A model generated the notes under the pieces. It was not told the origin of the DNA. It saw only the letters and a program-made list of their open reading frames with translations, and did no database searches. This document shows, piece after piece, positions 1 through 6,010 of a stretch of 6,456 nucleotides of DNA. The stretch is from Campylobacter sp. (GTDB lineage: Bacteria; Campylobacterota; Campylobacteria; Campylobacterales; Campylobacteraceae). A program made the translations under genes and the position numbers. Each line of letters starts with the position of its first letter. Within the stretch, counting starts at the first letter, position 1. The stretch is taken from NCBI GenBank assembly GCA_021203945.1, contig JAJQAF010000078.1:1-6456 (forward strand). The letters are read 5' to 3'.

Positions 1-1157
1 CGTCCAAAGTATCCGAGCACCATTTTTCCATATCCGTCGGCTATCTTTGTCCATTTGCCGAACATTACGTTGTTAAAAGCCTGCTGAAAATAAAATTGAC
101 TCACCGGCGTTACGCTAGTGCCGTAGCCGCCCTTTTCTACGACCTCGCGCATTGCGACGATAACTTCGGGAAATTTATCTAAGATATTATTATCGCGCAT
201 CATTTGAGTATTTGCCGTTAGCGCTCCGCCGGGCATCGGCGAGAACGGGATAAGCGGGCTTACTTGAGTCGCTTCGGGCGGAGTGAAATAATCACTCAAA
301 CAATCTTTTAAAACGCTTTCGTATTTTAAAATTTTCTCCAGCTCAAGCCCGCCGAGATCGTAATTTTTACCCTTAACGGCGTGCAACATAGTTAATATAT
401 CCGGCTGAGAAGTGCCGCCGCTTACGGGACTCGCAGCCAAATCAATGCCGTCAGCCCCGGCTTCAAGCGCGGCAAGATAGCACGCTACGCTAACTCCCGC
501 AGTTTCGTGCGTATGAAGCCTGATATGAGTATTTTGCGGTAGCAGCTTGCGAGCCATTTTTATGCTTTCATAGACCTTTTGCGGACTACTCGTTCCGCTC
601 GCGTCCTTAAAACAAACGCTATGATAAGGAATGCCCGCGTCTAAAATTTCCCTTAAAATTCTCTCGTAAAATGCAACGTCGTGTGCGCCTTTACAGCCCG
701 GAGGTAAATCCATCATGGTAACCACCACTTCGTGCTTTAATCCGTGATGAGCGATACGTTCGCCCGAGTATTTTAAATTTTCAACGTCGTTTAAAGCGTC
801 AAAATTTCGTATCGTAGTCGTGCCGTGCTTTTTAAAAAGTTTAGCGTGAAGATCAACCAGCTCGCGACTTCCCGTATCTAAAGTAACGGTATTTACGCCC
901 CTGCTTAGAGTTTGCAAATTTGCTTGTTCGCCGACAATGGAGCGAAATTTATCCATCATCGCAAAGGCATCTTCGTTCAGATAAAAATACAAGCTCTGAA
1001 ACCGCGCGCCGCCGCCGAATTCAAAGTGAGTGATCCCGGCATCTTTCGCCGCTTGCACCGCAGGGAAAAAGTCCTCCATAAGCACTCTGGCGCCATAAAC
1101 GGACTGAAAGCCGTCGCGAAAGGTCGTATCCATAATATCTATAAATTTTTTAGCCAT
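1..1157 (-). CDS. pycB: Pyruvate carboxylase subunit B / oxaloacetate decarboxylase alpha-type carboxyltransferase (3' end beyond window)
   Basis: The cytoplasmic carboxyltransferase subunit moves CO2 between carboxybiotin and pyruvate to give oxaloacetate; in Campylobacter it works with a separate biotin carboxylase subunit, PycA. I translated the minus strand from the ATG at 1157-1155. The first 385 codons are open to the window edge; full proteins are about 600 residues, so the C-terminal biotin-carrier domain is not visible. The HMGL-like TIM barrel is clear: DTTFRDGFQS at residues 10-19 (metal-binding Asp15), FEFGGGARFQ near 46-55, VCFKDASGTSSP with the Lys184 expected to be carbamylated, and LHTHETAG with metal ligands His215 and His217. 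The conserved PGGALTANTQ begins the post-barrel region. A weak purine-rich ribosome site (AAAGAG) precedes the start. It is divergent from the TPR gene. Oxaloacetate decarboxylase alpha shares this architecture, but no beta or gamma subunit gene is in view, and the wording of the protein matches Campylobacter PycB as I remember it. Confidence 0.93.
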   Translation of the reverse strand, partial: MAKKFIDIMDTTFRDGFQSVYGARVLMEDFFPAVQAAKDAGITHFEFGGGARFQSLYFYLNEDAFAMMDKFRSIVGEQANLQTLSRGVNTVTLDTGSRELVDLHAKLFKKHGTTTIRNFDALNDVENLKYSGERIAHHGLKHEVVVTMMDLPPGCKGAHDVAFYERILREILDAGIPYHSVCFKDASGTSSPQKVYESIKMARKLLPQNTHIRLHTHETAGVSVACYLAALEAGADGIDLAASPVSGGTSQPDILTMLHAVKGKNYDLGGLELEKILKYESVLKDCLSDYFTPPEATQVSPLIPFSPMPGGALTANTQMMRDNNILDKFPEVIVAMREVVEKGGYGTSVTPVSQFYFQQAFNNVMFGKWTKIADGYGKMVLGYFG

Positions 1158-1180
1158 TTACTACTCTTTTAAGTTTTAAA

Positions 1181-1208
1181 ATTGTACATAATTTTACCTT
1201 CTTTTATA
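1181..1208 (-). promoter_or_regulatory. Candidate pycB promoter
   Basis: Read on the minus strand, a TACAAT hexamer (1186-1181) lies about 24 nt before the pycB start codon, with an A/T-rich tract upstream (TATAAA at 1208-1203). Campylobacter sigma-70 promoters often lack a recognisable -35, so the call rests on the -10 and its position in a 109-base divergent gap. It is weak support only. Confidence 0.35.
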
Positions 1209-1223
1209 TTAATCAGATATAAT
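1193..1223 (+). promoter_or_regulatory. Candidate promoter of the TPR gene
   Basis: A perfect TATAAT (1218-1223) stands 43 nt before the ATG at 1267 in a T-rich setting typical of Campylobacter sigma-70 promoters. TTTACC at 1193-1198 is a possible but poorly spaced (19 nt) -35. It lies back to back with the candidate pycB promoter, so the two genes could share local regulation. I saw no clear operator palindrome between them. Confidence 0.55.
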
Positions 1224-1256
1224 AAGCGAGAATTTTTAATGTTTAAATTTACAAAA

Positions 1257-1260
1257 AAGG
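1257..1260 (+). promoter_or_regulatory. Ribosome binding site of the TPR gene
   Basis: AAGG, within AAAAAAGG, is followed by six bases and then the ATG at 1267. This spacing supports that ATG as the start. Confidence 0.7.
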
Positions 1261-1266
1261 CAAAAA

Positions 1267-2304
1267 ATGCAAGATAATATAAAAATACAAGATAATAAAT
1301 TGGAAAGTATATACGAGAAGTTAGGCAAGCTTGATACTATTAGGCAAAAAGAGGAATTTTTATTCGACGTTTTAAGAGAAGCCGAGAAGCGGGAAGATTA
1401 TGGGTTTGTAGCCCAAATTTGCGATTTTGCGCTAAATGAGGATTATGAAAAATTCGGAACGAATTTACGCTCGTCCGCACTTATGTGGCTTACTTCATAC
1501 ATAGTATCCAATATCCAAGATAAAAATAAGCGGGACAAGACGGAATTTGCAAGCTTTTACGATTTGCAAGACGCGATGTGGAAATTTAAGTGGATAGTCG
1601 TAGAATTAGGCGATTCTTCGGCGATTTCTAAAGATAGAATAAATGAGATAAATCAAGCGATGTTTGACTATTACGAGTGGCTTGATTTTAGTATGGCTGC
1701 GTATTATAAGGCATTGATGACGCAAAATATCGCAATGGGCGATGTTAGAGAGGCGAAGCAAAATTACAAGCTTTGGCAAGAGTTAGATAAAGACGAAATG
1801 AACGACTGCGAAGCTTGCGAAGTAAGTGAACGGATAACTTATTTGACGTTTATCGGCGAGTATGAAAAGGCGCTTGAATTATCCGAACCGATATTGTCGG
1901 GCGAGCTTAAATGTATGGAAGTGCCTCATATAACGTATGCGCCGATTATGTTTAGTATGATAAACTTAGGACGGCTTGAAGAGGCTAAAAATTTACTTCC
2001 AAAAGCCATAAAACTGATAGGGGCAAATAATAGAACGATAGATCAAATGGCGCTTATCATAGAGATGGCGGTAAGATTGGGGGATTATGAGACCGCTTTA
2101 AATTTAGCCCGTAAGCATTCAAAAGATATACTTGACACAAACGACGATATAACAATTTTAAGATTTTTTATAGCCGTATCGGCGTTTGATAATAAGGATT
2201 ATCAAACGGCTTTAGAGATAGCAAGAGATTTTGACGTTAGAAACGGCAATAGCTATTATAATGATTACTTAAATCAATTTTACTCGGAATACAAAGATCA
2301 TTAA
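1267..2304 (+). CDS. TPR-like repeat protein of unknown function with CxxC...C...H residues
   Basis: This is a 345-residue, probably cytoplasmic protein: no signal peptide, no membrane segment, a charged helical N-terminus (residues 1-60). I do not recognise a named family with certainty. The C-terminal half reads as five degenerate TPR-like helical hairpins, each with a G-[DER]-[YLV]-x-x-A core: about 143-176 (GDVREAKQNY), 186-208 (GEYEKALELS), 224-252 (GRLEEAKNLL), 258-290 (GDYETALNLA) and 295-325 (KDYQTALEIA). Between the first two lies NDCEACE, giving Cys181 and Cys184. Cys216 and His221 follow (KCMEVPH), a possible metal site. MWKFKWIV at 104-111 is a Trp-rich patch. I have a vague memory of TPR proteins in Gram-positive bacteria with a similar WKYKW segment and DCxAC motif, which I cannot check. 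The gene is alone on the plus strand between two minus-strand units, so its context gives no function. TPR folds normally bind proteins or peptides, so an adaptor role is a guess. Confidence 0.8.
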   Translation: MQDNIKIQDNKLESIYEKLGKLDTIRQKEEFLFDVLREAEKREDYGFVAQICDFALNEDYEKFGTNLRSSALMWLTSYIVSNIQDKNKRDKTEFASFYDLQDAMWKFKWIVVELGDSSAISKDRINEINQAMFDYYEWLDFSMAAYYKALMTQNIAMGDVREAKQNYKLWQELDKDEMNDCEACEVSERITYLTFIGEYEKALELSEPILSGELKCMEVPHITYAPIMFSMINLGRLEEAKNLLPKAIKLIGANNRTIDQMALIIEMAVRLGDYETALNLARKHSKDILDTNDDITILRFFIAVSAFDNKDYQTALEIARDFDVRNGNSYYNDYLNQFYSEYKDH

Positions 2305-2397
2305 ATTTAATCGGTTTAAAATCGTCTATTTTCTAGGTCTTGATAGTTTGTAAGAAAACCCCGTGTCTTTGCTTATCTTGTTCTCTTTTGGTGTATT

Positions 2398-2808
2398 TTA
2401 AGTCGTTACGCTTACGTCTTCGTGCGTAGAAACAGGAATTTTATCTAACAAGGTTACGCCCCAAACCATTTTGGGATCGTTTTTGATTTTATAAGAAAAT
2501 CCGTTTAAAATTTTCTCTTGCGTAAGGTTATCCGCACACTCTTTTTCACGCTTACAAATTAGTTTTTACCAAAATAGATAAAATTATCATTTTTCGGCTT
2601 GGCGTCGAAATTTAATGATTTGCCGACATTTACTGCATACTAGAGAATAACGTCTAAATTTTACCGATTTTGGTAAATTTAAACCGAAAGTGCTTTTTTG
2701 AGCTTCAAAATTTTGGTGTAAAAACGCTTTATTTTAATAAATTTCAAGCAGATTTGCATCGGCTAAGGCACAAATCAACATCATAGAAATCAAAATTAAA
2801 CCTTTCAC
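2398..2808 (-). pseudogene. Decayed gene for a small secreted or lipid-anchored protein
   Basis: No intact frame exists here, but the minus strand keeps a protein-like reading across three pieces. Piece 1 runs from a GTG at 2808: VKGLILISMMLICALA, then DANLLEIY, which looks like a signal peptide with a Cys at residue 13. It meets TAA at 2736-2734 and continues in frame as NKAFLHQNFEAQKSTFGLNLP to about 2660. Piece 2 is in the +1 frame (about 2652-2550): DVIL, a TAG, then YAVNVGKSLNFDAKPKND, ending in TAA. Piece 3 returns to the first frame (about 2565-2398): ICKREKECADNLTQEKILNG and KIKNDPKMVWGVTLLDK, then IPVSTHEDVSVTT and TAA at 2400-2398. After that stop the same frame stays open for 23 codons to a TAG at 2328-2326, so the original end may lie there. 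Three stops and two compensating frame changes mean a dead gene of roughly 135-160 codons. I do not recognise the family. It sits just after the TRAP operon on the same strand. Confidence 0.7.
2460..2484 (+). terminator. Possible rho-independent terminator for the TPR gene
   Basis: CCCAAA (2460-2465) and TTTGGG (2470-2475) form a 6-bp stem with a CCAT loop, followed four bases later by TTTTT (2480-2484) and more T-rich sequence. It lies about 155 nt after the TPR stop and inside the eroded gene, so it may be chance. No better hairpin was seen in 2305-2459. Confidence 0.3.
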
Positions 2809-2820
2809 GGTTTAAATTTA
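2784..2820 (-). terminator. Probable terminator of the NSS-TRAP operon
   Basis: AAACC (2798-2802) and GGTTT (2809-2813) pair around a 6-nt loop. The stem extends by two A/T pairs, then three more across a one-base bulge. On the minus strand the 3' arm runs into UUUAAUUUUGAUUU. It begins 10 nt after the dctM stop, the right place for an operon terminator, but has only two G/C pairs. The GTG of the downstream eroded gene lies in the loop. An overlapping 14-bp palindrome (2810-2823) could form an alternative structure. Confidence 0.45.
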
Positions 2821-2829
2821 AACTCGGTC

Positions 2830-4152
2830 TTATAGTAAAATAATCGTAAATACGATTAAAATTATGATTTGTAGCGCAATAAACGGTATAACGCCCTTAT
2901 ATATCGCACCGGTTTTTATCTGAGGCGGAGCGACCGAGCGCAAGAAAAACAGGCTAAATCCAAACGGCGGCGTGAGGAAGGAGGATTGTAAGTTCATAGC
3001 TATCAAAATCGCGAAATATATGGGATTTATACCGAGATTTAGAGCGATAGGCGCAAGGATAGGCAAAACTATATATGAAATTTCCACAAAATCTATAAAA
3101 AATCCAAGCACGAAAATCACAAGCATGCTAAATACGATAAATCCCCACTTTTCTCCGGGTAAATTAGTCATAAATTTTTCTACTATCTCATCGCCGCCCG
3201 TATAACTAAACACCATAGAAAATGCAGTAGCCCCTACAAGTATAGTAAATACGAGAGCGGTAGTTTTTATGCTTTCTTCAAGCGCTTCTTTAATCATCGT
3301 AAAAGAAAACGTTCTATAAAAAAACGACAACAAGATCGCGCCCACGCAACCAAAAGACGAACTCTCCGTAGGCGTAGCAATACCCGCAAATATAGATCCT
3401 AATACGCAAATTACAAGCAAAAGAGGCGGCAAAATAGCGGCCAAGGCTCTTAAAATTTGTTTAATTTTATTCTCGTCTATTTTAGATCTAACGGCAGGCG
3501 CGATTTCGGGCTTTAAGTATGACGCCGCCAAGATATAAGCTATATAAGCTCCGACTAAAACGAGTCCGGGGACAAATGCCTCGTGAAAAAGTTCTCCGAC
3601 CGGGACGGAAAAAATATCGCCCAAAATAATTAAGACGATTGAGGGCGGAATAATCTGCCCCAATGTTCCCGACGCGCATATCGTTCCGCAACCAAGCGCT
3701 TGATCGTATTTGTATTTTAACATTACGGGTAAGCTTATAACGCCCATAGCAACGACGCTGGCGCCGACTACGCCCGTCGATGCCGCAAGCAACGCGCCGA
3801 CTAAAATAGTGCTAATAGCGATACCTCCGCGAATTTCGCCGAATAATAGCGCCATGCTTTCGAGTAGTCTCTCGGCTAGCTTTGCTTTTTGCAAAACTAT
3901 GCCCATAAAGACAAACAGCGGCACGGCGATTAAAATTTTATTTTCCATGATCGAAAATATTCTATACGGCATAAAAGCGAACATATCTTTAAAAACGACA
4001 AAGCCGCCGATTATCCCGTCTCCGTCGGCAAAGCTTTCTATCATACCGCCTACTAGTCCGAATATCATCGCGACGGCGCCGAACGTAAAAGCTACCGGAA
4101 AGCCTATGCCTAACATTAAAAGCGCAGCTAAAAACATTACTATGCCGGTCAT
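2830..4152 (-). CDS. dctM: TRAP transporter large membrane subunit (DctM family)
   Basis: This inner-membrane carrier subunit of a tripartite ATP-independent periplasmic transporter drives sodium-coupled uptake of a substrate handed over by a periplasmic binding protein. The protein is 440 residues, normal for DctM, and hydrophobic throughout. Family motifs in order: IGFPVAFTFG (16-25), AVPLFVFMG (76-84), the first hairpin-type segment ASTGVVGASVVAMGVISLP (124-142), ASGTLGQIIPPSIVLIILGD (160-179), ATPTESSSFGCVGA (259-272), and the second-half NLQSSFLTPPFGFSLFFLRS (387-406). The GTLGQIIPPS wording and its DctQ partner recall the FcbT3/TakM branch (COG4664, 'mannitol/chloroaromatic' by name), whose known substrates include keto acids and aromatic acids. 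The substrate here is not determined. The start overlaps the dctQ stop by 4 nt (ATGA) with no strong ribosome site, indicating translational coupling. It is the last intact gene of the operon, followed by a candidate terminator. No binding-protein gene is adjacent. Confidence 0.93.
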   Translation of the reverse strand: MTGIVMFLAALLMLGIGFPVAFTFGAVAMIFGLVGGMIESFADGDGIIGGFVVFKDMFAFMPYRIFSIMENKILIAVPLFVFMGIVLQKAKLAERLLESMALLFGEIRGGIAISTILVGALLAASTGVVGASVVAMGVISLPVMLKYKYDQALGCGTICASGTLGQIIPPSIVLIILGDIFSVPVGELFHEAFVPGLVLVGAYIAYILAASYLKPEIAPAVRSKIDENKIKQILRALAAILPPLLLVICVLGSIFAGIATPTESSSFGCVGAILLSFFYRTFSFTMIKEALEESIKTTALVFTILVGATAFSMVFSYTGGDEIVEKFMTNLPGEKWGFIVFSMLVIFVLGFFIDFVEISYIVLPILAPIALNLGINPIYFAILIAMNLQSSFLTPPFGFSLFFLRSVAPPQIKTGAIYKGVIPFIALQIIILIVFTIILL

Positions 4153-4658
4153 TTTAACATCTGCGAATTTTTATATAGATTAAAATTTTTCACGAAAAAT
4201 CCTATGGCGAAAAATATCAAAAGATAAAAAGAAAGCGGTATAAAGCTTTTTATTATCCAGCGATAAGGAAGTCCGCCCGGATCGGCGCTACCTTCGTTTG
4301 AGCCATATGCTTCCGTAACAAAATCGATAGATAAATTTGAAACTAAAAGCGCAAACGGAACTATAAAAACGATCGTTCCTATCATATTTACGAGCGCTTT
4401 TGTGCGGGGGCTAAATTTAGCGTAAAAAATATCTACTCGAACGTGAGAATCCTCTTTTAGCGCATAGTTCATACCTAGCAAAAAAACAATCGCGAAACAA
4501 TGCCATTCAAGCTCTTGAAATCCTACGTTTCCGTATTGAAAAAAATACCTTGCGACGACGTTCAAAAAGACGTCAATTATCATCAACGACATAGCGAACA
4601 TGCAAATAAAACCGATAATATCGGCGGCTTTATCAAAAAATTTCTCAAGCTTTTCCAT
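4149..4658 (-). CDS. dctQ: TRAP transporter small membrane subunit (DctQ family)
   Basis: The 169-residue, four-helix inner-membrane subunit packs against DctM and is needed for TRAP transport. Helices lie near residues 12-35, 52-68, 86-107 and 136-156. Family landmarks are VFLNVVARYFF (30-40), the QELEWH pair of acids (Glu49, Glu51) at the start of helix 2, SHVRVDIFY (71-79), and EGSADPGGLPYRWIIK (122-137). The DPGGLPxRW segment before the last helix is typical of the FcbT2/TakQ-like branch (COG4665), agreeing with the DctM assignment. The gene starts 2 nt after the stop of the upstream NSS gene and ends inside the dctM start codon, so NSS, dctQ and dctM form one transcription unit. A ribosome site (AAAGG, 4669-4665) lies within the upstream gene's last codons, six bases before the ATG. 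Length and motifs are complete, with no sign of damage. Confidence 0.92.
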   Translation of the reverse strand: MEKLEKFFDKAADIIGFICMFAMSLMIIDVFLNVVARYFFQYGNVGFQELEWHCFAIVFLLGMNYALKEDSHVRVDIFYAKFSPRTKALVNMIGTIVFIVPFALLVSNLSIDFVTEAYGSNEGSADPGGLPYRWIIKSFIPLSFYLLIFFAIGFFVKNFNLYKNSQMLK

Positions 4659-4660
4659 AT

Positions 4661-6010
4661 TTAGCCTTTGGCAAAAAACAATGCGTTAATCATAACAAAA
4701 AATACGCAAATAGGCGCAACGTAACGAAGTAAAAAATACCATATGTTAAAAATCGTATCACTCATATACGGACTAAAAAGCAAATATAACGCTTGACGCT
4801 TCATAAAATACCCGACAAAAATCGCTCCGCCTATGCCGCTAATCGGAAGTAAGATATTTGAAGCCGTAAAATCGAGAAAATCAAAGAAATTTTTGCCAAA
4901 AAGCATAAATTTATCGCCGACGCCTTGTATGTTTGCCAAAACGCATAAAAATCCGACGATAAAAATACCGATACCTACGATACCAAGCGCCTTTTTACGG
5001 CTCATACCGTATTCTCTGATAAGGAAAAATACAAACGGTTCGACAATCGAAATAGCGGACGTAATACCTGCAAAAATAAGCGCGGTAAAAAACGCAACCG
5101 CAAGCACATTGCCTATTATGCCGAGCTTAGCAAAAAGCGTAGGAAGCGAGATAAAGACAAGTCCGACTCCTTGAGACGGCTCGGCGCCGAATTCAAATAT
5201 AAACGTAAATATTACAAGCCCCATCATAATCGCAAGCGTGATATTTATAAGCACTATGCTAACGGTAGAAGTAGCCAAATTCGTATCGTCGCTTAAGCTC
5301 GCCGAATAGGTAATAATCGCCGCCATACCTAGCGAAAGCGTCCAAAAAGCAAGACCTAGCGCCAAGAGTAACGAATTTAGCGAAATTTTACTAAAATCGG
5401 GTATTAGTAAAAATTTAACCGAACCGATAAAACCGTCCATAGTAACGGAATAGCAAAGCATGATTAACAGCATAATAAAAAGGCTGGGCATCATCCAAAC
5501 GTTTAGCTTTTCTATGCCGCTTTTTACGCCTTTTGACAATACGTAAAAGCAGCAGGCGAACGCAATGACGAAATAAATTATCTGCTCGCCGGCGCTTTTT
5601 GTTATAAGCTCGGTAAAAATAGTCTTTGAACTCTCTATATCGCTCGGCAAAACGCTAAAAGACAGAAAGAAATACTTAAATACCCAGCCTATAATGACTA
5701 TATAATAACAAGATATGATAGCCGCCGTTACCATTGCTAAAATTCCGACGTATTGCCATAAATTTTTATGTTTATCGGCTAGTTTTCTAAAGGCATTTAC
5801 GCTGTCGCTTTCGCTGAGTTTGCCTATACTAAGCTCCGCCATAAAAATAGGCACGCCGACTAAAAAACATATAAAAAGATATAGCAACACAAATGCCGAA
5901 CCGCCGTTCTCACCGACCATATACGGAAATTTCCAAGCGTTGCCAAGCCCGACGGCAGAACCCGCCACCGCCAAAACATAACCGATTTTAGAAAATTGTT
6001 CTTTTGCCAT
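4661..6010 (-). CDS. Sodium-dependent transporter, NSS/SNF family (second of a tandem pair)
   Basis: This inner-membrane LeuT-fold Na+ symporter is probably for amino acids; the substrate cannot be read from the sequence. It has 449 residues, and I estimate 11 membrane helices, like MhsT and Tyt1 rather than 12-helix LeuT. Helix 1 carries AGSAVGLGNAWKFPY (16-30), with Ala19, Val20 and Asn24 matching LeuT Ala22, Val23 and Asn27 around the sodium sites. The unwound part of helix 6 is TLSLGMAAIITYSAS (224-238). Helix 8 has AGITSAISIVEP (314-325), with Thr317 and Ser318 matching the Na2 ligands Thr354 and Ser355. Asp380 (FLDFTAS) matches the outer-gate Asp404; its usual Arg partner is Lys27 here. 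The N-terminus (KEQFSKIGY) lacks the usual Trp and Arg of the inner gate. The start shares one base with the stop of the upstream paralogue (TAATG) and has a good AAGGGG ribosome site. It probably corresponds to one of the Cj0934c/Cj0935c pair. Confidence 0.93.
   Translation of the reverse strand: MAKEQFSKIGYVLAVAGSAVGLGNAWKFPYMVGENGGSAFVLLYLFICFLVGVPIFMAELSIGKLSESDSVNAFRKLADKHKNLWQYVGILAMVTAAIISCYYIVIIGWVFKYFFLSFSVLPSDIESSKTIFTELITKSAGEQIIYFVIAFACCFYVLSKGVKSGIEKLNVWMMPSLFIMLLIMLCYSVTMDGFIGSVKFLLIPDFSKISLNSLLLALGLAFWTLSLGMAAIITYSASLSDDTNLATSTVSIVLINITLAIMMGLVIFTFIFEFGAEPSQGVGLVFISLPTLFAKLGIIGNVLAVAFFTALIFAGITSAISIVEPFVFFLIREYGMSRKKALGIVGIGIFIVGFLCVLANIQGVGDKFMLFGKNFFDFLDFTASNILLPISGIGGAIFVGYFMKRQALYLLFSPYMSDTIFNIWYFLLRYVAPICVFFVMINALFFAKG
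4665..4670 (-). promoter_or_regulatory. Ribosome binding site of dctQ
   Basis: CAAAGG read on the minus strand, six bases before the dctQ ATG and inside the final codons of the NSS gene. It supports the 4658 start and coupling of the two genes. Confidence 0.65.
4716..4741. repeat. 26-bp exact direct repeat, copy 1 (3' end of downstream NSS gene)
   Basis: These 26 bases are identical to 6053-6078. On the minus strand they encode WYFLLRYVA in the last helix of the NSS protein, with every synonymous position the same as in the paralogue. The flanking sequence diverges, so it marks a conserved or gene-converted patch of the tandem duplication. Confidence 0.85.

Noticed and set aside
912..1172. 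Plus-strand open frame of 86 codons
   Set aside because: It is antisense to the strongly conserved start of pycB and its protein has no recognisable pattern.
2810..2823. 14-bp perfect palindrome as a regulator operator
   Set aside because: It is made only of A/T apart from the end bases, lies between a gene end and a dead gene, and such TTTAAATTTAAA strings are common in this genome type.
2305..2829. Small RNA, CRISPR or mobile-element end in the large gap
   Set aside because: No spaced repeats, no inverted-repeat ends with target duplications, no tRNA-like fold; the gap is better explained by the eroded gene.
2972..3205. Plus-strand open frame of 77 codons
   Set aside because: Antisense to dctM, with no own ribosome site or family motif.
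3488..3691. Minus-strand open frame of 67 codons
   Set aside because: Out-of-frame overlap inside intact dctM; basic, low-complexity product.
3710..4183. Plus-strand open frame of 157 codons
   Set aside because: It mirrors the dctM reading on the opposite strand; the Pro/Ile/Ala-rich product is what an antisense of membrane-helix codons gives.
4833..5174. Plus-strand open frame of 113 codons
   Set aside because: Antisense shadow of the NSS gene.
5715..5981. Plus-strand open frame of 88 codons
   Set aside because: Antisense to the conserved N-terminal half of the NSS gene.
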